A stretch of DNA of 64,000 nt from Actinomycetota bacterium (GCA_016717115.1 JADKGE010000002.1:519130-583129), one strand, 5' to 3'. Numbered from the stretch's first letter, positions 7,177 to 16,375 are shown. Notes: a model not told the origin generated them from the letters alone. Numbers and translations are program-made.

Positions 7177-7562
7177 CCGTCCCGAAGAGCCTGTTCGAGT
7201 ACGCGATCCTGCGCGTCATCCCTCGCGTCGAGCGAGGTGAGTCGATGAACGCAGGCGTGCTCCTGTACTGCCGACCCCTGAACTACCTCGGCTCGCGGGT
7301 GCTGCTGGACCATGCCCGGCTGGCGGCTCTTGATCCGGCGGCCGATCCCGAACCGGTGGCGCGCGCCCTCGCGGCCGCGGCGGACTGCGAACTGCGCGAG
7401 GGTGACGACATCGGGCAGCGGTTCCGGTGGCTCACCGCGCCGAGGAGCACCGTGGTGCAACCCAGTCCCATCCACACCGGGCTGACGTCCGATCCCGAGG
7501 CTGAGACGCAGCGGCTCTTCGAGCTGCTCGTGCTGCGGCTGCCTTCACCGCCCCACGAGTAG
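7173..7562 (+). CDS. DUF3037 family protein
   Basis: 129 aa, starting GTG 7173 inside the TGA of the HipA-like kinase gene. Family hallmarks are the opening FEYAILRVIPRVERGESMNAGVLLY and a C-terminal block FRWLTAPRSTVVQPSPIHTGL. DUF3037 function is unknown. Its fixed coupling with a HipA-like kinase suggests it is a partner or regulator of that kinase (inference). Confidence 0.87.
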   Translation: MTVPKSLFEYAILRVIPRVERGESMNAGVLLYCRPLNYLGSRVLLDHARLAALDPAADPEPVARALAAAADCELREGDDIGQRFRWLTAPRSTVVQPSPIHTGLTSDPEAETQRLFELLVLRLPSPPHE

Positions 7563-7577
7563 GTCCCGACCCAGCGA

Positions 7578-10424
7578 TCAGTTGCGATCCGGGCTGGGCG
7601 GCTCGTGGTCCACCAGAGGGTCGTAGTCCACCGTGCGGGCCCGGCCTCCGCGCTTGGCGCGGTACAACGCCCGGTCGGCGAACTCGAGCACACGATCGGA
7701 GTTCGCGCCGGGTGCGGCGAGCGAGACGCCGATGCTCAAGGTCGCGGCAATCTGCCGTCCGTCGATGGTCAGGGGTGCGGCGACCGCCGCCTGGATCTTG
7801 TCCGCGATCCGGTGGGCGTCGTCGATCGAGTGGACGGCGGGCAGGAACACGACGAACTCGTCGCCGCCGAGACGTGCCACGAGGTCCTCGGCCCGCACCT
7901 GCCCCCGGATGCGCTGAGAGATCTCGACGATGACCGCGTCGCCGACGCCGTGCCCGAAGGTGTCGTTGATCCGCTTCAGGCCGTCGAGGTCGATGAACAG
8001 GGCGGCCACCTGCGTTCCGGTGCGCGGCTGGTGCGACAGGGCGCGATCCATCTGGGTGAGCAGTTCGGGGCGGTTGACCAGCCGGGTCAGCGGGTCGTGG
8101 GTCGCCATGAAGCGCAGTTCCTCTCGGGCCTGCCTCGCCTCCGTGATGTTGACGAACTGCGACACGTACCCCCACGGGAAGCCGTCATCGTCCTGCAGCA
8201 GTCCGATCGCGTGCTCGACCCATACCGGGGAGCCGTCCGGCCGCATCAGCCGCTTCTCCCGGGTGACGGCTCCGCTACGTCCGGAAAGGACCTCGGCACG
8301 CATCCGCAGGTCCACCTCATCGTCGCGCGGGTCGAGGATGTCGACGATCCGGTGGCTCAGCAGCCAGGCCTCGTCCCGGTCCAGCATCCGGCACAGCGCG
8401 GGATTGACTTCGACGAAGCGCCGGTCGAGATCGACCACGGCCATGCCGGCAGGGGCCGATTCCATCGCGGTGCGGAACGTCTCCTCGCTCCGGGCGAGTG
8501 CTGCGGTGGCCTTGACCTCGGCGTCGACGACGCGGAAGGACGACGTCACTCCGGTGTGCGTGCCCTGAGCGTCGACGAACGGGCGGGCGTGGACCTCGAT
8601 CCACTGGTATCCACCGTTCGCCGAGAGCACCCGGACCCGATGTCGAGTCGTCTCGCCGGCGAGGGCCTCGTCGACGTGTGGTCCGTGCTCGGGCCGATCG
8701 TCGGGGTGGAGGAACTCCGAGAAGCGGCGACCCATCCACTCGGCCGGCGACCAGCCGAGTGCATCGCTGAGCGACGGGGACACCCATCGGATGACGCCCT
8801 CGCGCACGTGGACGATCACGTCGGAGACGCTGTCCAGCAGCAGCCGGAACTGCTCCTCCGAGTCCGCCAGGGCGTCGCGCGCCCTGACCTGCTCGGTGAC
8901 GTCGACGATCTGCGCGATGAAGTAGGTGAGGGCTCCGTCGCCGCTTCGCACTCCCTTGACGGTGACGTCGCCGAAGACGATACCGCCGTCTGGACGGAGG
9001 TATCGCTTGGTCATCCGGTACTGGTCGATGGCTCCTGAGACCACCTGCTGGGCAAGGTCCAGGTCGGCCGACAGGTCGTCGGGGTGCGTGAGCTCCAGCC
9101 AGGTGAGTGCCTTGATGTCGGCCTCGTCGCGTCCGAGGATCTCGCACAGCGCTGCGTTGACGTCGAGGAATGTGCCATCGACGGTGGCGAGGCACATGCC
9201 GAACCCCGCGTTGTGCATGGCGGAGCGGAACTTCTCCTCACTGCCGGCGAGCGCCTCGAAGGCCCTCACCTGCAGATCGACGTCGCGCAGCCGGGTGATG
9301 CGTGTCGGCGCCGTCCCGTGTGATGGTGGCGCCGACTGGGACGCCGCTTCCACCCAGAGGTAGGTGCCGTCACCTCGCCGGATGCGAAACGTCAGCAGCG
9401 CCCGCTCGCCCCCCTGGGCGAGGCGGACCGCCTCGGCCGCGAGTGCGGCGACGTCGTCGGGGTGCATCCACTCCGTGGTGCTCGTTCCGACCATGGCATC
9501 GGGCGACCAGCCGAAGTTGCGTGAGGCGGCGGGAGAGACCCACTCGATGCGGCCGTCGGAACCGGTTCGCACGACCACGTCGCTGGTGTTCTCCACGAGC
9601 AGGCGGTAGAACTCGCGGCTGTCGGCGAGTGCCTTCTCCGCGTCCACCTCCGCCTGGATGTCGCGCAGGGAGGTCACCCGCGAACGTTCGCTGCCATCTG
9701 CGTCGGTGACGGACCGCTGCGTCCAGGCGAACCACCGAAAGGAGCCGTCGGTCCGCCGCACCCGGCTGCGCCCCGACGTGACCTCGTCGGTCCTGACCCG
9801 TTCAGCGCCGTCGCGCACTCCCTGCAGATCGTCGACGTGGACGAACTCCATCACCGAGTGGTCGAGGACATTCTTCGGCTCCCAGCCCAGCACGTCGCCG
9901 GCGGAGGGGGAGATCCAGTTGATGACGCCCTCGTCCGATGTCTCGAGCACGACGTCGCCCGAGTTCTCGGCGATGATGCGGTACCGGACCTCGGCCTCGG
10001 CCAGGGCCTGTTCGGCGAGGGCTTGCTCGTGCACGTCACGCGTGACGACGACGAGGGCGGCGATACGGCCCTCGGGATCGCGGACCGCACGAGCGGTCGA
10101 TGCGGCCCAGCTGAACGACCCGTCCATATGCAGCAGGCGGATGCGCGCGGTGGCGGACTCCTCGCCATCGGCCAGGCGCGATCGGACGGCGGCGAGGGCG
10201 GGATAGTCGTCGGGGTGGATGAGGTCGAGGTGCAGGTTGATGCGCTCCTGAGGCGTCCACCCGAGGACTCGCTCGACCGCGGGCGAGATCCACCGCAGCC
10301 GGCCCCCCGGCTCGTGGATGGCCAGGATGTCGCTCGACTCCTCGACCAGGAACCGGTACTGCAACTCGGGATCGATGAGGAGGGCATCGATCACCGAGGA
10401 GTTCGGCGTTGTGCCCGGATCCAC
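7578..10424 (-). CDS. Cytosolic multi-PAS diguanylate cyclase
   Basis: 948 aa. Six consecutive PAS repeats (about residues 20-760), each opening with an S-E/R-E-x-F/Y-R-x-L/A motif and separated by PAC-like segments (R..DGS..W.., VTRDV/IVDVTEQ). A GGDEF domain ends the protein, with intact motif RLGGDEFVVFLP and metal Asp in FIDLDGLKRIND. No EAL domain and no transmembrane segment, so it is a soluble c-di-GMP synthase with stacked sensor domains. GTG 10424 is preferred over ATG starts upstream because GGGGGGTGAGG precedes it. A hairpin terminator and a small membrane-protein gene lie upstream on the same strand. Confidence 0.92.
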   Translation of the reverse strand: MDPGTTPNSSVIDALLIDPELQYRFLVEESSDILAIHEPGGRLRWISPAVERVLGWTPQERINLHLDLIHPDDYPALAAVRSRLADGEESATARIRLLHMDGSFSWAASTARAVRDPEGRIAALVVVTRDVHEQALAEQALAEAEVRYRIIAENSGDVVLETSDEGVINWISPSAGDVLGWEPKNVLDHSVMEFVHVDDLQGVRDGAERVRTDEVTSGRSRVRRTDGSFRWFAWTQRSVTDADGSERSRVTSLRDIQAEVDAEKALADSREFYRLLVENTSDVVVRTGSDGRIEWVSPAASRNFGWSPDAMVGTSTTEWMHPDDVAALAAEAVRLAQGGERALLTFRIRRGDGTYLWVEAASQSAPPSHGTAPTRITRLRDVDLQVRAFEALAGSEEKFRSAMHNAGFGMCLATVDGTFLDVNAALCEILGRDEADIKALTWLELTHPDDLSADLDLAQQVVSGAIDQYRMTKRYLRPDGGIVFGDVTVKGVRSGDGALTYFIAQIVDVTEQVRARDALADSEEQFRLLLDSVSDVIVHVREGVIRWVSPSLSDALGWSPAEWMGRRFSEFLHPDDRPEHGPHVDEALAGETTRHRVRVLSANGGYQWIEVHARPFVDAQGTHTGVTSSFRVVDAEVKATAALARSEETFRTAMESAPAGMAVVDLDRRFVEVNPALCRMLDRDEAWLLSHRIVDILDPRDDEVDLRMRAEVLSGRSGAVTREKRLMRPDGSPVWVEHAIGLLQDDDGFPWGYVSQFVNITEARQAREELRFMATHDPLTRLVNRPELLTQMDRALSHQPRTGTQVAALFIDLDGLKRINDTFGHGVGDAVIVEISQRIRGQVRAEDLVARLGGDEFVVFLPAVHSIDDAHRIADKIQAAVAAPLTIDGRQIAATLSIGVSLAAPGANSDRVLEFADRALYRAKRGGRARTVDYDPLVDHEPPSPDRN

Positions 10425-10554
10425 GTGTGCCTCACCCCCCGGCACGCGCATCGGCTGGGCTGCGCGCCGTGGACCCATTGTGCGCGCAGCCGCCGGATCT
10501 CGCCTGCTATCCGGCCGGTTCGGCGACCGTGGGCGATGACGCGGTTAGACCGCT

Positions 10555-10600
10555 GGGTGACGGCGAGGCGGCTCTCCCTGAATCCGCCTCGCCGTCACCC
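10555..10600 (-). terminator. Strong hairpin terminator
   Basis: A perfect 17-bp stem (10555-10571 / 10584-10600) with a 12-nt loop. It overlaps the last codons of the small membrane protein gene read from the right and isolates it from the PAS-GGDEF gene downstream. Confidence 0.8.
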
Positions 10601-10867
10601 CGTGGTGGACGGGGCAGTGGCTCGTTGGCGCTGCGCGCGCAGCTCGGTCGACACGATCTTGGGGCTCGGTGCCGGATCGCCGACGGCGGGTGCCCCGATC
10701 CCCGGCCTCGTCGTGTCCGTGGTGGCGGGGGCCGCGGCGGACAGGAGGCCGACGGCCAGCAACACGGCGATGACGGTGCACACGAGGATGAACAGCCCGG
10801 CGATCCACTCGTTGGCGGACTGGTCGTCGGTGCGGGCGCTGCTCGGGGTGATGACCGCGAGTGCCAT
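10595..10867 (-). CDS. Small single-pass membrane protein, unknown
   Basis: 90 aa with one clear transmembrane helix (about residues 22-48, WIAGLFILVCTVIAVLLAVGLLSAAA) followed by a Thr/Pro-rich tail. No family recognised. AAGGAGG lies 7 nt before ATG 10867. It is divergent from the Crp/Fnr gene, and the 131-bp gap between them holds a perfect 16-bp palindromic operator candidate, so it may belong to that regulator's circuit. Confidence 0.75.
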   Translation of the reverse strand: MALAVITPSSARTDDQSANEWIAGLFILVCTVIAVLLAVGLLSAAAPATTDTTRPGIGAPAVGDPAPSPKIVSTELRAQRQRATAPSTTG

Positions 10868-10952
10868 GACGTCCTCCTTGGTGATCCGTGCTCGTGGTGC
10901 CCAAAGTAGGGACGCCGTCGACTCCTCTCGTTCATGTCTCTGACGCCCGGAT

Positions 10953-10968
10953 TGTCATCTTGATGACA
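10953..10968. promoter_or_regulatory. Candidate Crp/Fnr-type operator
   Basis: TGTCATC-TT-GATGACA is a perfect 7+7 inverted repeat with a 2-bp spacer. It resembles Crp/Fnr half-sites in form (TGT...ACA) and is located 31 bp before the Crp/Fnr start and 85 bp from the divergent membrane-protein gene. Confidence 0.6.
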
Positions 10969-10998
10969 TTTCGCCCACCACAGTGATGGACTCCTCCC

Positions 10999-11655
10999 GT
11001 GGCCCCGCATCTACTGGCATCGGTACCCGAACCGCAGCGCTCGCGCGTGCTCGACGCGTGTCGGCGTCGGCCGTTCACGCGCGGCGAGGCCGTCTTCCGC
11101 GAGGGCGACTCGGGCGACAGCGTGCACATCGTCGACAGGGGTCACCTGCTGGTGCGGGCCTTCACCGAGGATGGCGACGCGGTCACGCTGGAAGTCGCTG
11201 GACCGGGGGCTGTCCTCGGCGAGATCGCCTTGGTGCGCAAGGGCGGCGAGCGGACGGCGACGGTCGTGGCTCTGGACGACGGCGGCACGCTCGTCCTGAC
11301 GGCGGCCCGGTTCGAGGAGCTCTGTGCCGAGCACGTCGGCGTGGCGATCGCCGCCGCCCAGCTGCTGGCCGACCGCGTCGAGCGTCTCACCGCCCAGCTC
11401 ACGGAGGCCATCTACGTCGGTGTCGACCGCCGGGTCGCGAGGAGACTGCTGACCCTGGCCGACATCTTCGGTGGCGCCGCGCCCGGCACCGAGGTGCCGG
11501 TGACCCAGCAGGACATCGCCGATCTCGCCGGAGCCGCGCGACCCACGGTCAACCAGTCACTGAAGGCGCTGGAGTCACGGGGCGCGATCGCCGTGTTCCG
11601 CGGCGGAGTGCGCATTGTCGATATCGATGTCCTGCGTTCGCGCGCGGGCCTGTAG
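10999..11655 (+). CDS. Crp/Fnr-family transcription regulator
   Basis: 218 aa. N-terminal cyclic-nucleotide-binding-like beta barrel (FREGDSGDSVHIVDRGHLLV ... GPGAVLGEIALVRKGGERTATVVA), a long dimer helix, and a C-terminal winged helix with recognition region TQQDIADLAGAARPTVNQSLKALESRG. No Cys cluster for an Fe-S cluster is evident. The family phosphate-binding segment is GEIALVRKGGERTAT, with Arg retained, so cyclic nucleotide binding is possible but not shown. The palindrome at 10953-10968 suggests autoregulation. Confidence 0.9.
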   Translation: MAPHLLASVPEPQRSRVLDACRRRPFTRGEAVFREGDSGDSVHIVDRGHLLVRAFTEDGDAVTLEVAGPGAVLGEIALVRKGGERTATVVALDDGGTLVLTAARFEELCAEHVGVAIAAAQLLADRVERLTAQLTEAIYVGVDRRVARRLLTLADIFGGAAPGTEVPVTQQDIADLAGAARPTVNQSLKALESRGAIAVFRGGVRIVDIDVLRSRAGL

Positions 11656-11671
11656 AACGGGAGCTGGTGCG

Positions 11672-12265
11672 GTGAGAAGGATCATCCTGATGATGCAGGT
11701 GTCCGTCGACGGCTACTTCGAGGGCCCCGATCGGGAACTCGACTGGGGTCTGGTCGATGAACCGCTGCACCAGCACTTCAACGACGAGCTCGGGGCCATG
11801 AGCGCCTTCCTCGGCGGAAGGGTCACCTGGGAGCTGATGGCCGCCTACTGGCCGACGGCCGATGCCGATCCCTCGGCGAATGCGGTCGAGAAGGAGTTCG
11901 CCGGCATCTGGCGGGACATGCCGAAGATCGTCTACTCGACGACGCTCGAACGGGCTGACTGGAACACCACGATCGCTCGGAGCGTCGTGCCGGCCGACGT
12001 CCTGGCGCTCAAGGCGCTGCCTGGAGGGGACATGGTGCTCGGCGGTGCGGAACTCGGCGCGGAGTTCGCTCGGCTGGGCCTTGTTGACGAGTACCGGCTC
12101 TACGTCCATCCCGTCGTCCTTGGCCGAGGGAGGCCTCTGTTCCCGTCGTCGGACACCCCGGTCGGCCTCACGCTGCTCGAGGCGCGGGTCTTCGACAACG
12201 GAGTGGTGCTGCTGCGCTATCAGCCGGCTGAGACCTCGCCGCACGAGCCGATCCCCGGGGGGTGA
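11672..12265 (+). CDS. Dihydrofolate reductase-like (RibD C-terminal) protein
   Basis: 197 aa of the RibD_C/DHFR-like fold: RRIILMMQVSVDGYFEGPD at the N-terminus, FLGGRVTWELMAAYWP, then DMVLGGAELGAEFARLGLVDEYRLYVHPVVLGRGRPLF, the typical NADPH-site and dimer-strand motifs. Standalone members are common in actinobacteria and usually have no known substrate. It begins 17 bp after the Crp/Fnr stop and probably shares its transcript. GTG 11672 has weak SD GGGAGC upstream. Confidence 0.87.
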   Translation: MRRIILMMQVSVDGYFEGPDRELDWGLVDEPLHQHFNDELGAMSAFLGGRVTWELMAAYWPTADADPSANAVEKEFAGIWRDMPKIVYSTTLERADWNTTIARSVVPADVLALKALPGGDMVLGGAELGAEFARLGLVDEYRLYVHPVVLGRGRPLFPSSDTPVGLTLLEARVFDNGVVLLRYQPAETSPHEPIPGG

Positions 12266-12284
12266 CGGCGTCCGTCGTGGTGGA

Positions 12285-13997
12285 TCAGCTGGCAGTCAGG
12301 GCGTTGATCGTCGCCCAGGCGCGCGCTGCGAGTTGCAGCTGGAACCGGGTGTCCGGATCGCTGAGATCGAGGCCGGAGAGTTCCTGGATCCTCCGGATTC
12401 GGTAGCGCACGGTGCTGCGCCCGATGGTCAGAGTGCGGGCGGTGGTGTCGTAGTTGCCGCCGACGTCGAGGTAGGTCGTGAGCGTCGCGATGAGGTCGCT
12501 GCCATGCGCGACGTCATAGTCGATCAGCGTGCCTAGCCAGGTGCGGACGAAGGTGTCGAGAGCTCGGGGGTCGGCGACCTCGGAGAGCAACTGGTACACA
12601 CCGAGATCGTCGTATCTCATGATTCCCGAGGAATCGCGGGAACTCTGGGCGAGCCGCAGGGCCACCTGGGCTTCTCGGTAGGACCTGGGGAAGTCCTCGA
12701 ACGAGCGGCAGACGCCACCCACGCCGATCCGGGTCTTTCGGCCGGCATCTCGTTGGAGCGACGCCAGCAGGTCGGAGTCGGCTGCCTTGGCCGTGACGAG
12801 TGCGACGACGGCGTGGCCGCTCTGCATCAGCAACGGTGAAGGGGCACCGGGGCGTGCGGTGAGGCCGCCACTGAGGGTCTCCCGCACCCGGAGAAGGGCA
12901 TCGTCCGCGGAGATGTGGCGTGCATCGACGCTGAGGACGACCACCCGGTGGGGGCGGTGCAGGTCGTGGCCGAGGGCCTGGGCGCGAGCGACGGCGTCGT
13001 CGGGCTGCCCCTGGAGCAGGTCGGCGACAAGGTTGCGGCCAAGGCGCAGCTCGGTCTCGGCGAGACCGTGCAGGCATGCGAGCTCGATGGCGAGGACGGT
13101 CACGCCATGCTCGAGGGCGACCTCCTCCTGGCGACCGGCAAGGTTGCTGGGGTCGACAAGCATGAGCACGCCGACGACATCGGGGTGCGGTCGGACGACC
13201 GTGAGCAGCCGGTCGCCGGCTCGCATCGGTCTGCCGGACGTCGCGGCGCCCTGGATGAGGGCTTCGCGCTTGGTGTTGAAGACCGCGCGACGGACAGGGG
13301 TCGCGAGCGGGCTGGCGCTGGCGATGACGTGGCCGTTGCCGTCCTCGATCGCGGCCGGCAGCCCGGTCAACTCGAAGAGCGCGTCGACAACGCCCTGGTA
13401 GCCGCCCCCGGCGAGGGCGACCTGGGTGAAGCGGTCGTGGATCGCGGTGGTGTGGCGCAGCGCGGCAACCGTCTCCGAGAGCTGGTCGTTGGTGGCCTTG
13501 TGGCTCGCGTGCAGTCGGGCGTTGGCCAGCGCGATGCCTGTCTGCTGGGCGAGTGAGCGAAGTACCAGCATGTCGTCGTCGGATGGTGCCGTGTCCGCGG
13601 CGACGATGAGCGTGCCGATCTGATCGACGGGGCTGGGCAGCCCGAAGGCCCACGCCCACGGCTCGCCACTGATCTGCAGGGGTCCGCCGTTGCGAGGAAG
13701 ACGCTGCAATTGCGACAGGATGTCGGCTCGATTAGCGGGACTCTCCACAGCGGCGCGCATCGCGTGCCACCGGGCTCCGTCGCCGAACGGCACGTGCACT
13801 CCAACGGCACGTGCGGCCACCAGTGCGGGAATCGCCGTCGTGGCGAGGTGGAGGATCTCGTCGAGGTGCCGCCGCTCCGTCATCAGCATCGACAGTGCGA
13901 GCAGGCCGCGGACGTTGGACAGTTGTTCGCGCAGGTAGACCTCGACGTCGGGAGCGGGTTCGGGCAGGCTGCTGGTGCGGATCGCGGACGCTGTCAT
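12285..13997 (-). CDS. PucR-type regulator with GAF-like sensor region
   Basis: 570 aa. The N-terminal half contains a GAF-like sensory domain (about residues 40-190, ...QTGIALANARLHASHKA). The central part resembles the CdaR/GGDEF-like region (VVVLSVDARHISADDALLRVRETL ... RKTRIGVGGVCRSFEDFPRSYREAQVALRLA). The C-terminal PucR HTH reads YLDVGGNYDTTARTLTIGRSTVRYRIRRIQELSGLDL. Such proteins are single-component activators for catabolic genes. It is separated by only 10 bp from the MEDS-domain gene upstream, and the pair diverges from the monooxygenase operon. It is therefore the best candidate for that operon's regulator. Confidence 0.9.
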   Translation of the reverse strand: MTASAIRTSSLPEPAPDVEVYLREQLSNVRGLLALSMLMTERRHLDEILHLATTAIPALVAARAVGVHVPFGDGARWHAMRAAVESPANRADILSQLQRLPRNGGPLQISGEPWAWAFGLPSPVDQIGTLIVAADTAPSDDDMLVLRSLAQQTGIALANARLHASHKATNDQLSETVAALRHTTAIHDRFTQVALAGGGYQGVVDALFELTGLPAAIEDGNGHVIASASPLATPVRRAVFNTKREALIQGAATSGRPMRAGDRLLTVVRPHPDVVGVLMLVDPSNLAGRQEEVALEHGVTVLAIELACLHGLAETELRLGRNLVADLLQGQPDDAVARAQALGHDLHRPHRVVVLSVDARHISADDALLRVRETLSGGLTARPGAPSPLLMQSGHAVVALVTAKAADSDLLASLQRDAGRKTRIGVGGVCRSFEDFPRSYREAQVALRLAQSSRDSSGIMRYDDLGVYQLLSEVADPRALDTFVRTWLGTLIDYDVAHGSDLIATLTTYLDVGGNYDTTARTLTIGRSTVRYRIRRIQELSGLDLSDPDTRFQLQLAARAWATINALTAS

Positions 13998-14007
13998 GCC
14001 CGAAGCC

Positions 14008-14598
14008 TCAGGCGGCGCTGTAGTCGTCGCTCGCGATGTGGTGAGGGTTCTCCAGCAGCAGCCCACCCATAAGCAGCTTGGGGTGCGTGCGCAGAAGGTC
14101 CACCATGATGCTGCTGCCCAGTCGCCGCAGGTCGTAGAGGCACAGGATCGTCATCGGGTAGCGGGAGACGAACTGGTCGGCCCATGACTCGTAGCGGACG
14201 ATGGCCGCCCGGGGTGTGTCCGACCGGTCCAGCCACGACAGCTCACCCAGCAGCCTGATGAAGTCGAACTCGTCCTCCTCCATGAGCTCCTTGGCGCGGG
14301 ATTCCCAGAAGTCGATGGTCAGGTCGGGATCGAAGGATCCCGTGCGCAGGTAGGTCTCGTCGGAGTCGTAGAGCTCGAGCTGACCGGACGCCACCGCCGC
14401 CTCGGTGCCCTCGATGGTCAGCATGAGCTCGCCGGGCCGGGTCGAGTCGACGACGGCGACGCACTTGTCGCCGTTGAGCAGGCCTTCGCGCAGGAACGGC
14501 AGCAGCATCGCGTCGCGCTCCTCGGGCCCGTAGTAGAAGCCGCAGACGTGATCTCCGTGCCCCAGGCCAAGGCCCTGTGGATCCAATTCGACTGACAT
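14008..14598 (-). CDS. MEDS-domain sensory protein
   Basis: 196 aa, a standalone MEDS (methanogen/methylotroph DcmR sensory) domain: GLGHGDHVCGFYYGPEERDAMLLPFLREGLLNGDKCVAVVDS is the family start, with the HxC motif (DHVC) that may bind a ligand or cofactor. LYDSDETYLRTGSFDPD and FDFIRLLGELSWLDR follow. No DNA-binding domain is present, unlike DcmR, so it probably signals through the adjacent PucR protein (10-bp gap). The position between regulator and monooxygenase suggests a role in inducer sensing (inference). Confidence 0.87.
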   Translation of the reverse strand: MSVELDPQGLGLGHGDHVCGFYYGPEERDAMLLPFLREGLLNGDKCVAVVDSTRPGELMLTIEGTEAAVASGQLELYDSDETYLRTGSFDPDLTIDFWESRAKELMEEDEFDFIRLLGELSWLDRSDTPRAAIVRYESWADQFVSRYPMTILCLYDLRRLGSSIMVDLLRTHPKLLMGGLLLENPHHIASDDYSAA

Positions 14599-14843
14599 GT
14601 GCGACGCCCTCTCGGTTGGACAGAGGCCTAGCACACGACGTGCGAGAGGTACAGCGTTGTTCCGCGGCATCTTTGTCCATTATCAACCGTTTTGTCACCG
14701 TAGGGGACCTAGCCGGAAGTGGCCACGGGGTCGCCGATCTTCGCCCTAGGAGGCCGTTGTCGGGGGGTCGGGAACTGCCCATGATCACGATCACGCCTGC
14801 AGTTCGGGCGTCTCTTGTTGCCGGTGCCTCGAAAGGAGCCGCG
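14599..14843. promoter_or_regulatory. Divergent control region of the monooxygenase cluster
   Basis: This 245-bp gap separates the sensor/regulator pair from the operon. It holds an inverted repeat CCTCTCG (14608-14614) / CGAGAGG (14643-14649) close to the MEDS start, a TGATC-AC-GATCA palindrome (14782-14793) 50 bp before the operon start, and AAAGGAG just ahead of ATG 14844. No sigma-54 motif of the proteobacterial toluene operons is seen. Confidence 0.5.
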
Positions 14844-16352
14844 ATGCCGCGTCTATCTCGGTCGGAGTGGTACGACCTCACGCGTGACATGAACTGGGAT
14901 CTGTCCTACGTCAGCGAGGACGAGGCCTTCCCGCCCGTGCTGTCCAACAGCTTCGGGGTGCCCGCCCACGACTGGTGGGTCTGGGATGAGCCGTACAAGA
15001 TCACGTACACCGAGTACGTGCACAACCAGGCGGGCAAGGACGCGGGCGTGTACTCGGTCAACAACGTCCTCAACCGCTCGCACATCTTCGACAACCTCGA
15101 GCCTGGCTGGAAGGCCGCCGTCATCGCCCACTACGGGGCCATCGCCGTCGCCGAGTACCAGGCGGGCATCGGCGAGGCGCGCATGGGCCGATTCGGCCGC
15201 GCGGCCGCGTGGCGCAACATGGCCACCTTCGGCACGCTCGACGAGACGCGGCACGGCCAGCTGCAGACCTACATCCCGTACCAGGCTCTGGCCAAGGAGC
15301 CGCGGCTGGACTGGGCGCACAAGGCGTACCACACGAACGAGTGGGGCATCATCGCCGCTCGGCACCTGTTCGACGACATGTTCACTGCCAACGACGCGGT
15401 GTCCACCGCGATCCAGTTGACCTTCACGTTCGAGACGGGCTTCACCAACCTGCAGTTCCTGGGGATGGCGGCAGACGCCATGAAGGCCGGCGACTTCGAC
15501 TTCGGTGCGCTGATCGCCTCCATCCAGACCGACGAGGCCCGGCATGCGCAGCAGGGTGAGCCGACCATCAAGGTCCTGGTCAAGGCTGGCAAGGCCGACG
15601 TCGCTCAGAACCTCCTCGACCGCATGTTCTGGCGTGCCTGGAAGATCTTCGCCCTGCTCACGGGCCTGTCCATGGACTACTACACGCCTGTCGAGAACCG
15701 CACGCACTCCTTCAAGGAGTTCATGGAGGAGTTCATCAACAAGCAGTTCATCGACACCTTCCGCGACTTCGGTCTCGAGAAGCCGTGGTACTGGGACCAA
15801 TTGCTCAACGAGATGAACTGGGTCCATCACGCGTACCACATCGGCGTCTACTTCTGGCGCCCCACGGTGTGGTGGAACCCCGTTGCCGGCGTGTCGCCCG
15901 CCGAGCGGGAGTGGTTGGAGGAGAAGTACCCCGGGTGGAACGAATCGTTCGGCAAGTACTGGGACGTCATGGGCGACAACGTGCGCAACGGACACCCCGA
16001 GCTCACACTTCCGGAGACCTTCCCGATGGTGTGCAACAGCTGCCAGGTCCCGGTCTGCACGCCGGCCGGGTATGCGGCCGGCTACCTCGACAGTCCGCTG
16101 CCGCACATCCTCGATTTCGAGGGTCGTCGCTACACGTTCTGCTCAGAGCCCTGCCAGTGGGTCTTCGAGCAGGATCCCGAGCAGTTCAAGGGCCACCTGT
16201 CGATCATCGACCGCTTCCTGGGCGGCGTCATCCAGCCGGCAACCATCCCCGGCGCGCTGGAGTACATGGGGCTGTCGCCGGAGGAGTGCGGCGTGGATGG
16301 CACGGACTACGCGTGGGCCGGTCCGGTCATTCCGGCCGAGAAGTCGGCCTAG
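14844..16352 (+). CDS. Soluble diiron monooxygenase, hydroxylase alpha subunit (TmoA-like)
   Basis: Catalytic subunit that activates O2 at a carboxylate-bridged diiron centre and oxidises a hydrocarbon. With ATG 14844 (after GAAAGGAG) it is 502 aa, the usual length. Iron ligands are E104, E134 and H137 (LDETRH), E197, E231 and H234 (DEARH), the same numbering recalled for toluene-4-monooxygenase TmoA. Pocket positions I100, A107, Q141, F176, L192, F196, T201 and F205 also agree, while 103 is Ala and 180 is Phe. The C-terminal YHS/TRASH metal-binding domain (about residues 395-440, with VCNSCQVPVC and FCSEPC) is present. Substrate could be an aromatic, alkene or isoprene-like compound. Confidence 0.95.
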   Translation: MPRLSRSEWYDLTRDMNWDLSYVSEDEAFPPVLSNSFGVPAHDWWVWDEPYKITYTEYVHNQAGKDAGVYSVNNVLNRSHIFDNLEPGWKAAVIAHYGAIAVAEYQAGIGEARMGRFGRAAAWRNMATFGTLDETRHGQLQTYIPYQALAKEPRLDWAHKAYHTNEWGIIAARHLFDDMFTANDAVSTAIQLTFTFETGFTNLQFLGMAADAMKAGDFDFGALIASIQTDEARHAQQGEPTIKVLVKAGKADVAQNLLDRMFWRAWKIFALLTGLSMDYYTPVENRTHSFKEFMEEFINKQFIDTFRDFGLEKPWYWDQLLNEMNWVHHAYHIGVYFWRPTVWWNPVAGVSPAEREWLEEKYPGWNESFGKYWDVMGDNVRNGHPELTLPETFPMVCNSCQVPVCTPAGYAAGYLDSPLPHILDFEGRRYTFCSEPCQWVFEQDPEQFKGHLSIIDRFLGGVIQPATIPGALEYMGLSPEECGVDGTDYAWAGPVIPAEKSA

Positions 16353-16375
16353 GCCGAGAGCGAAGGAGACCAGAC

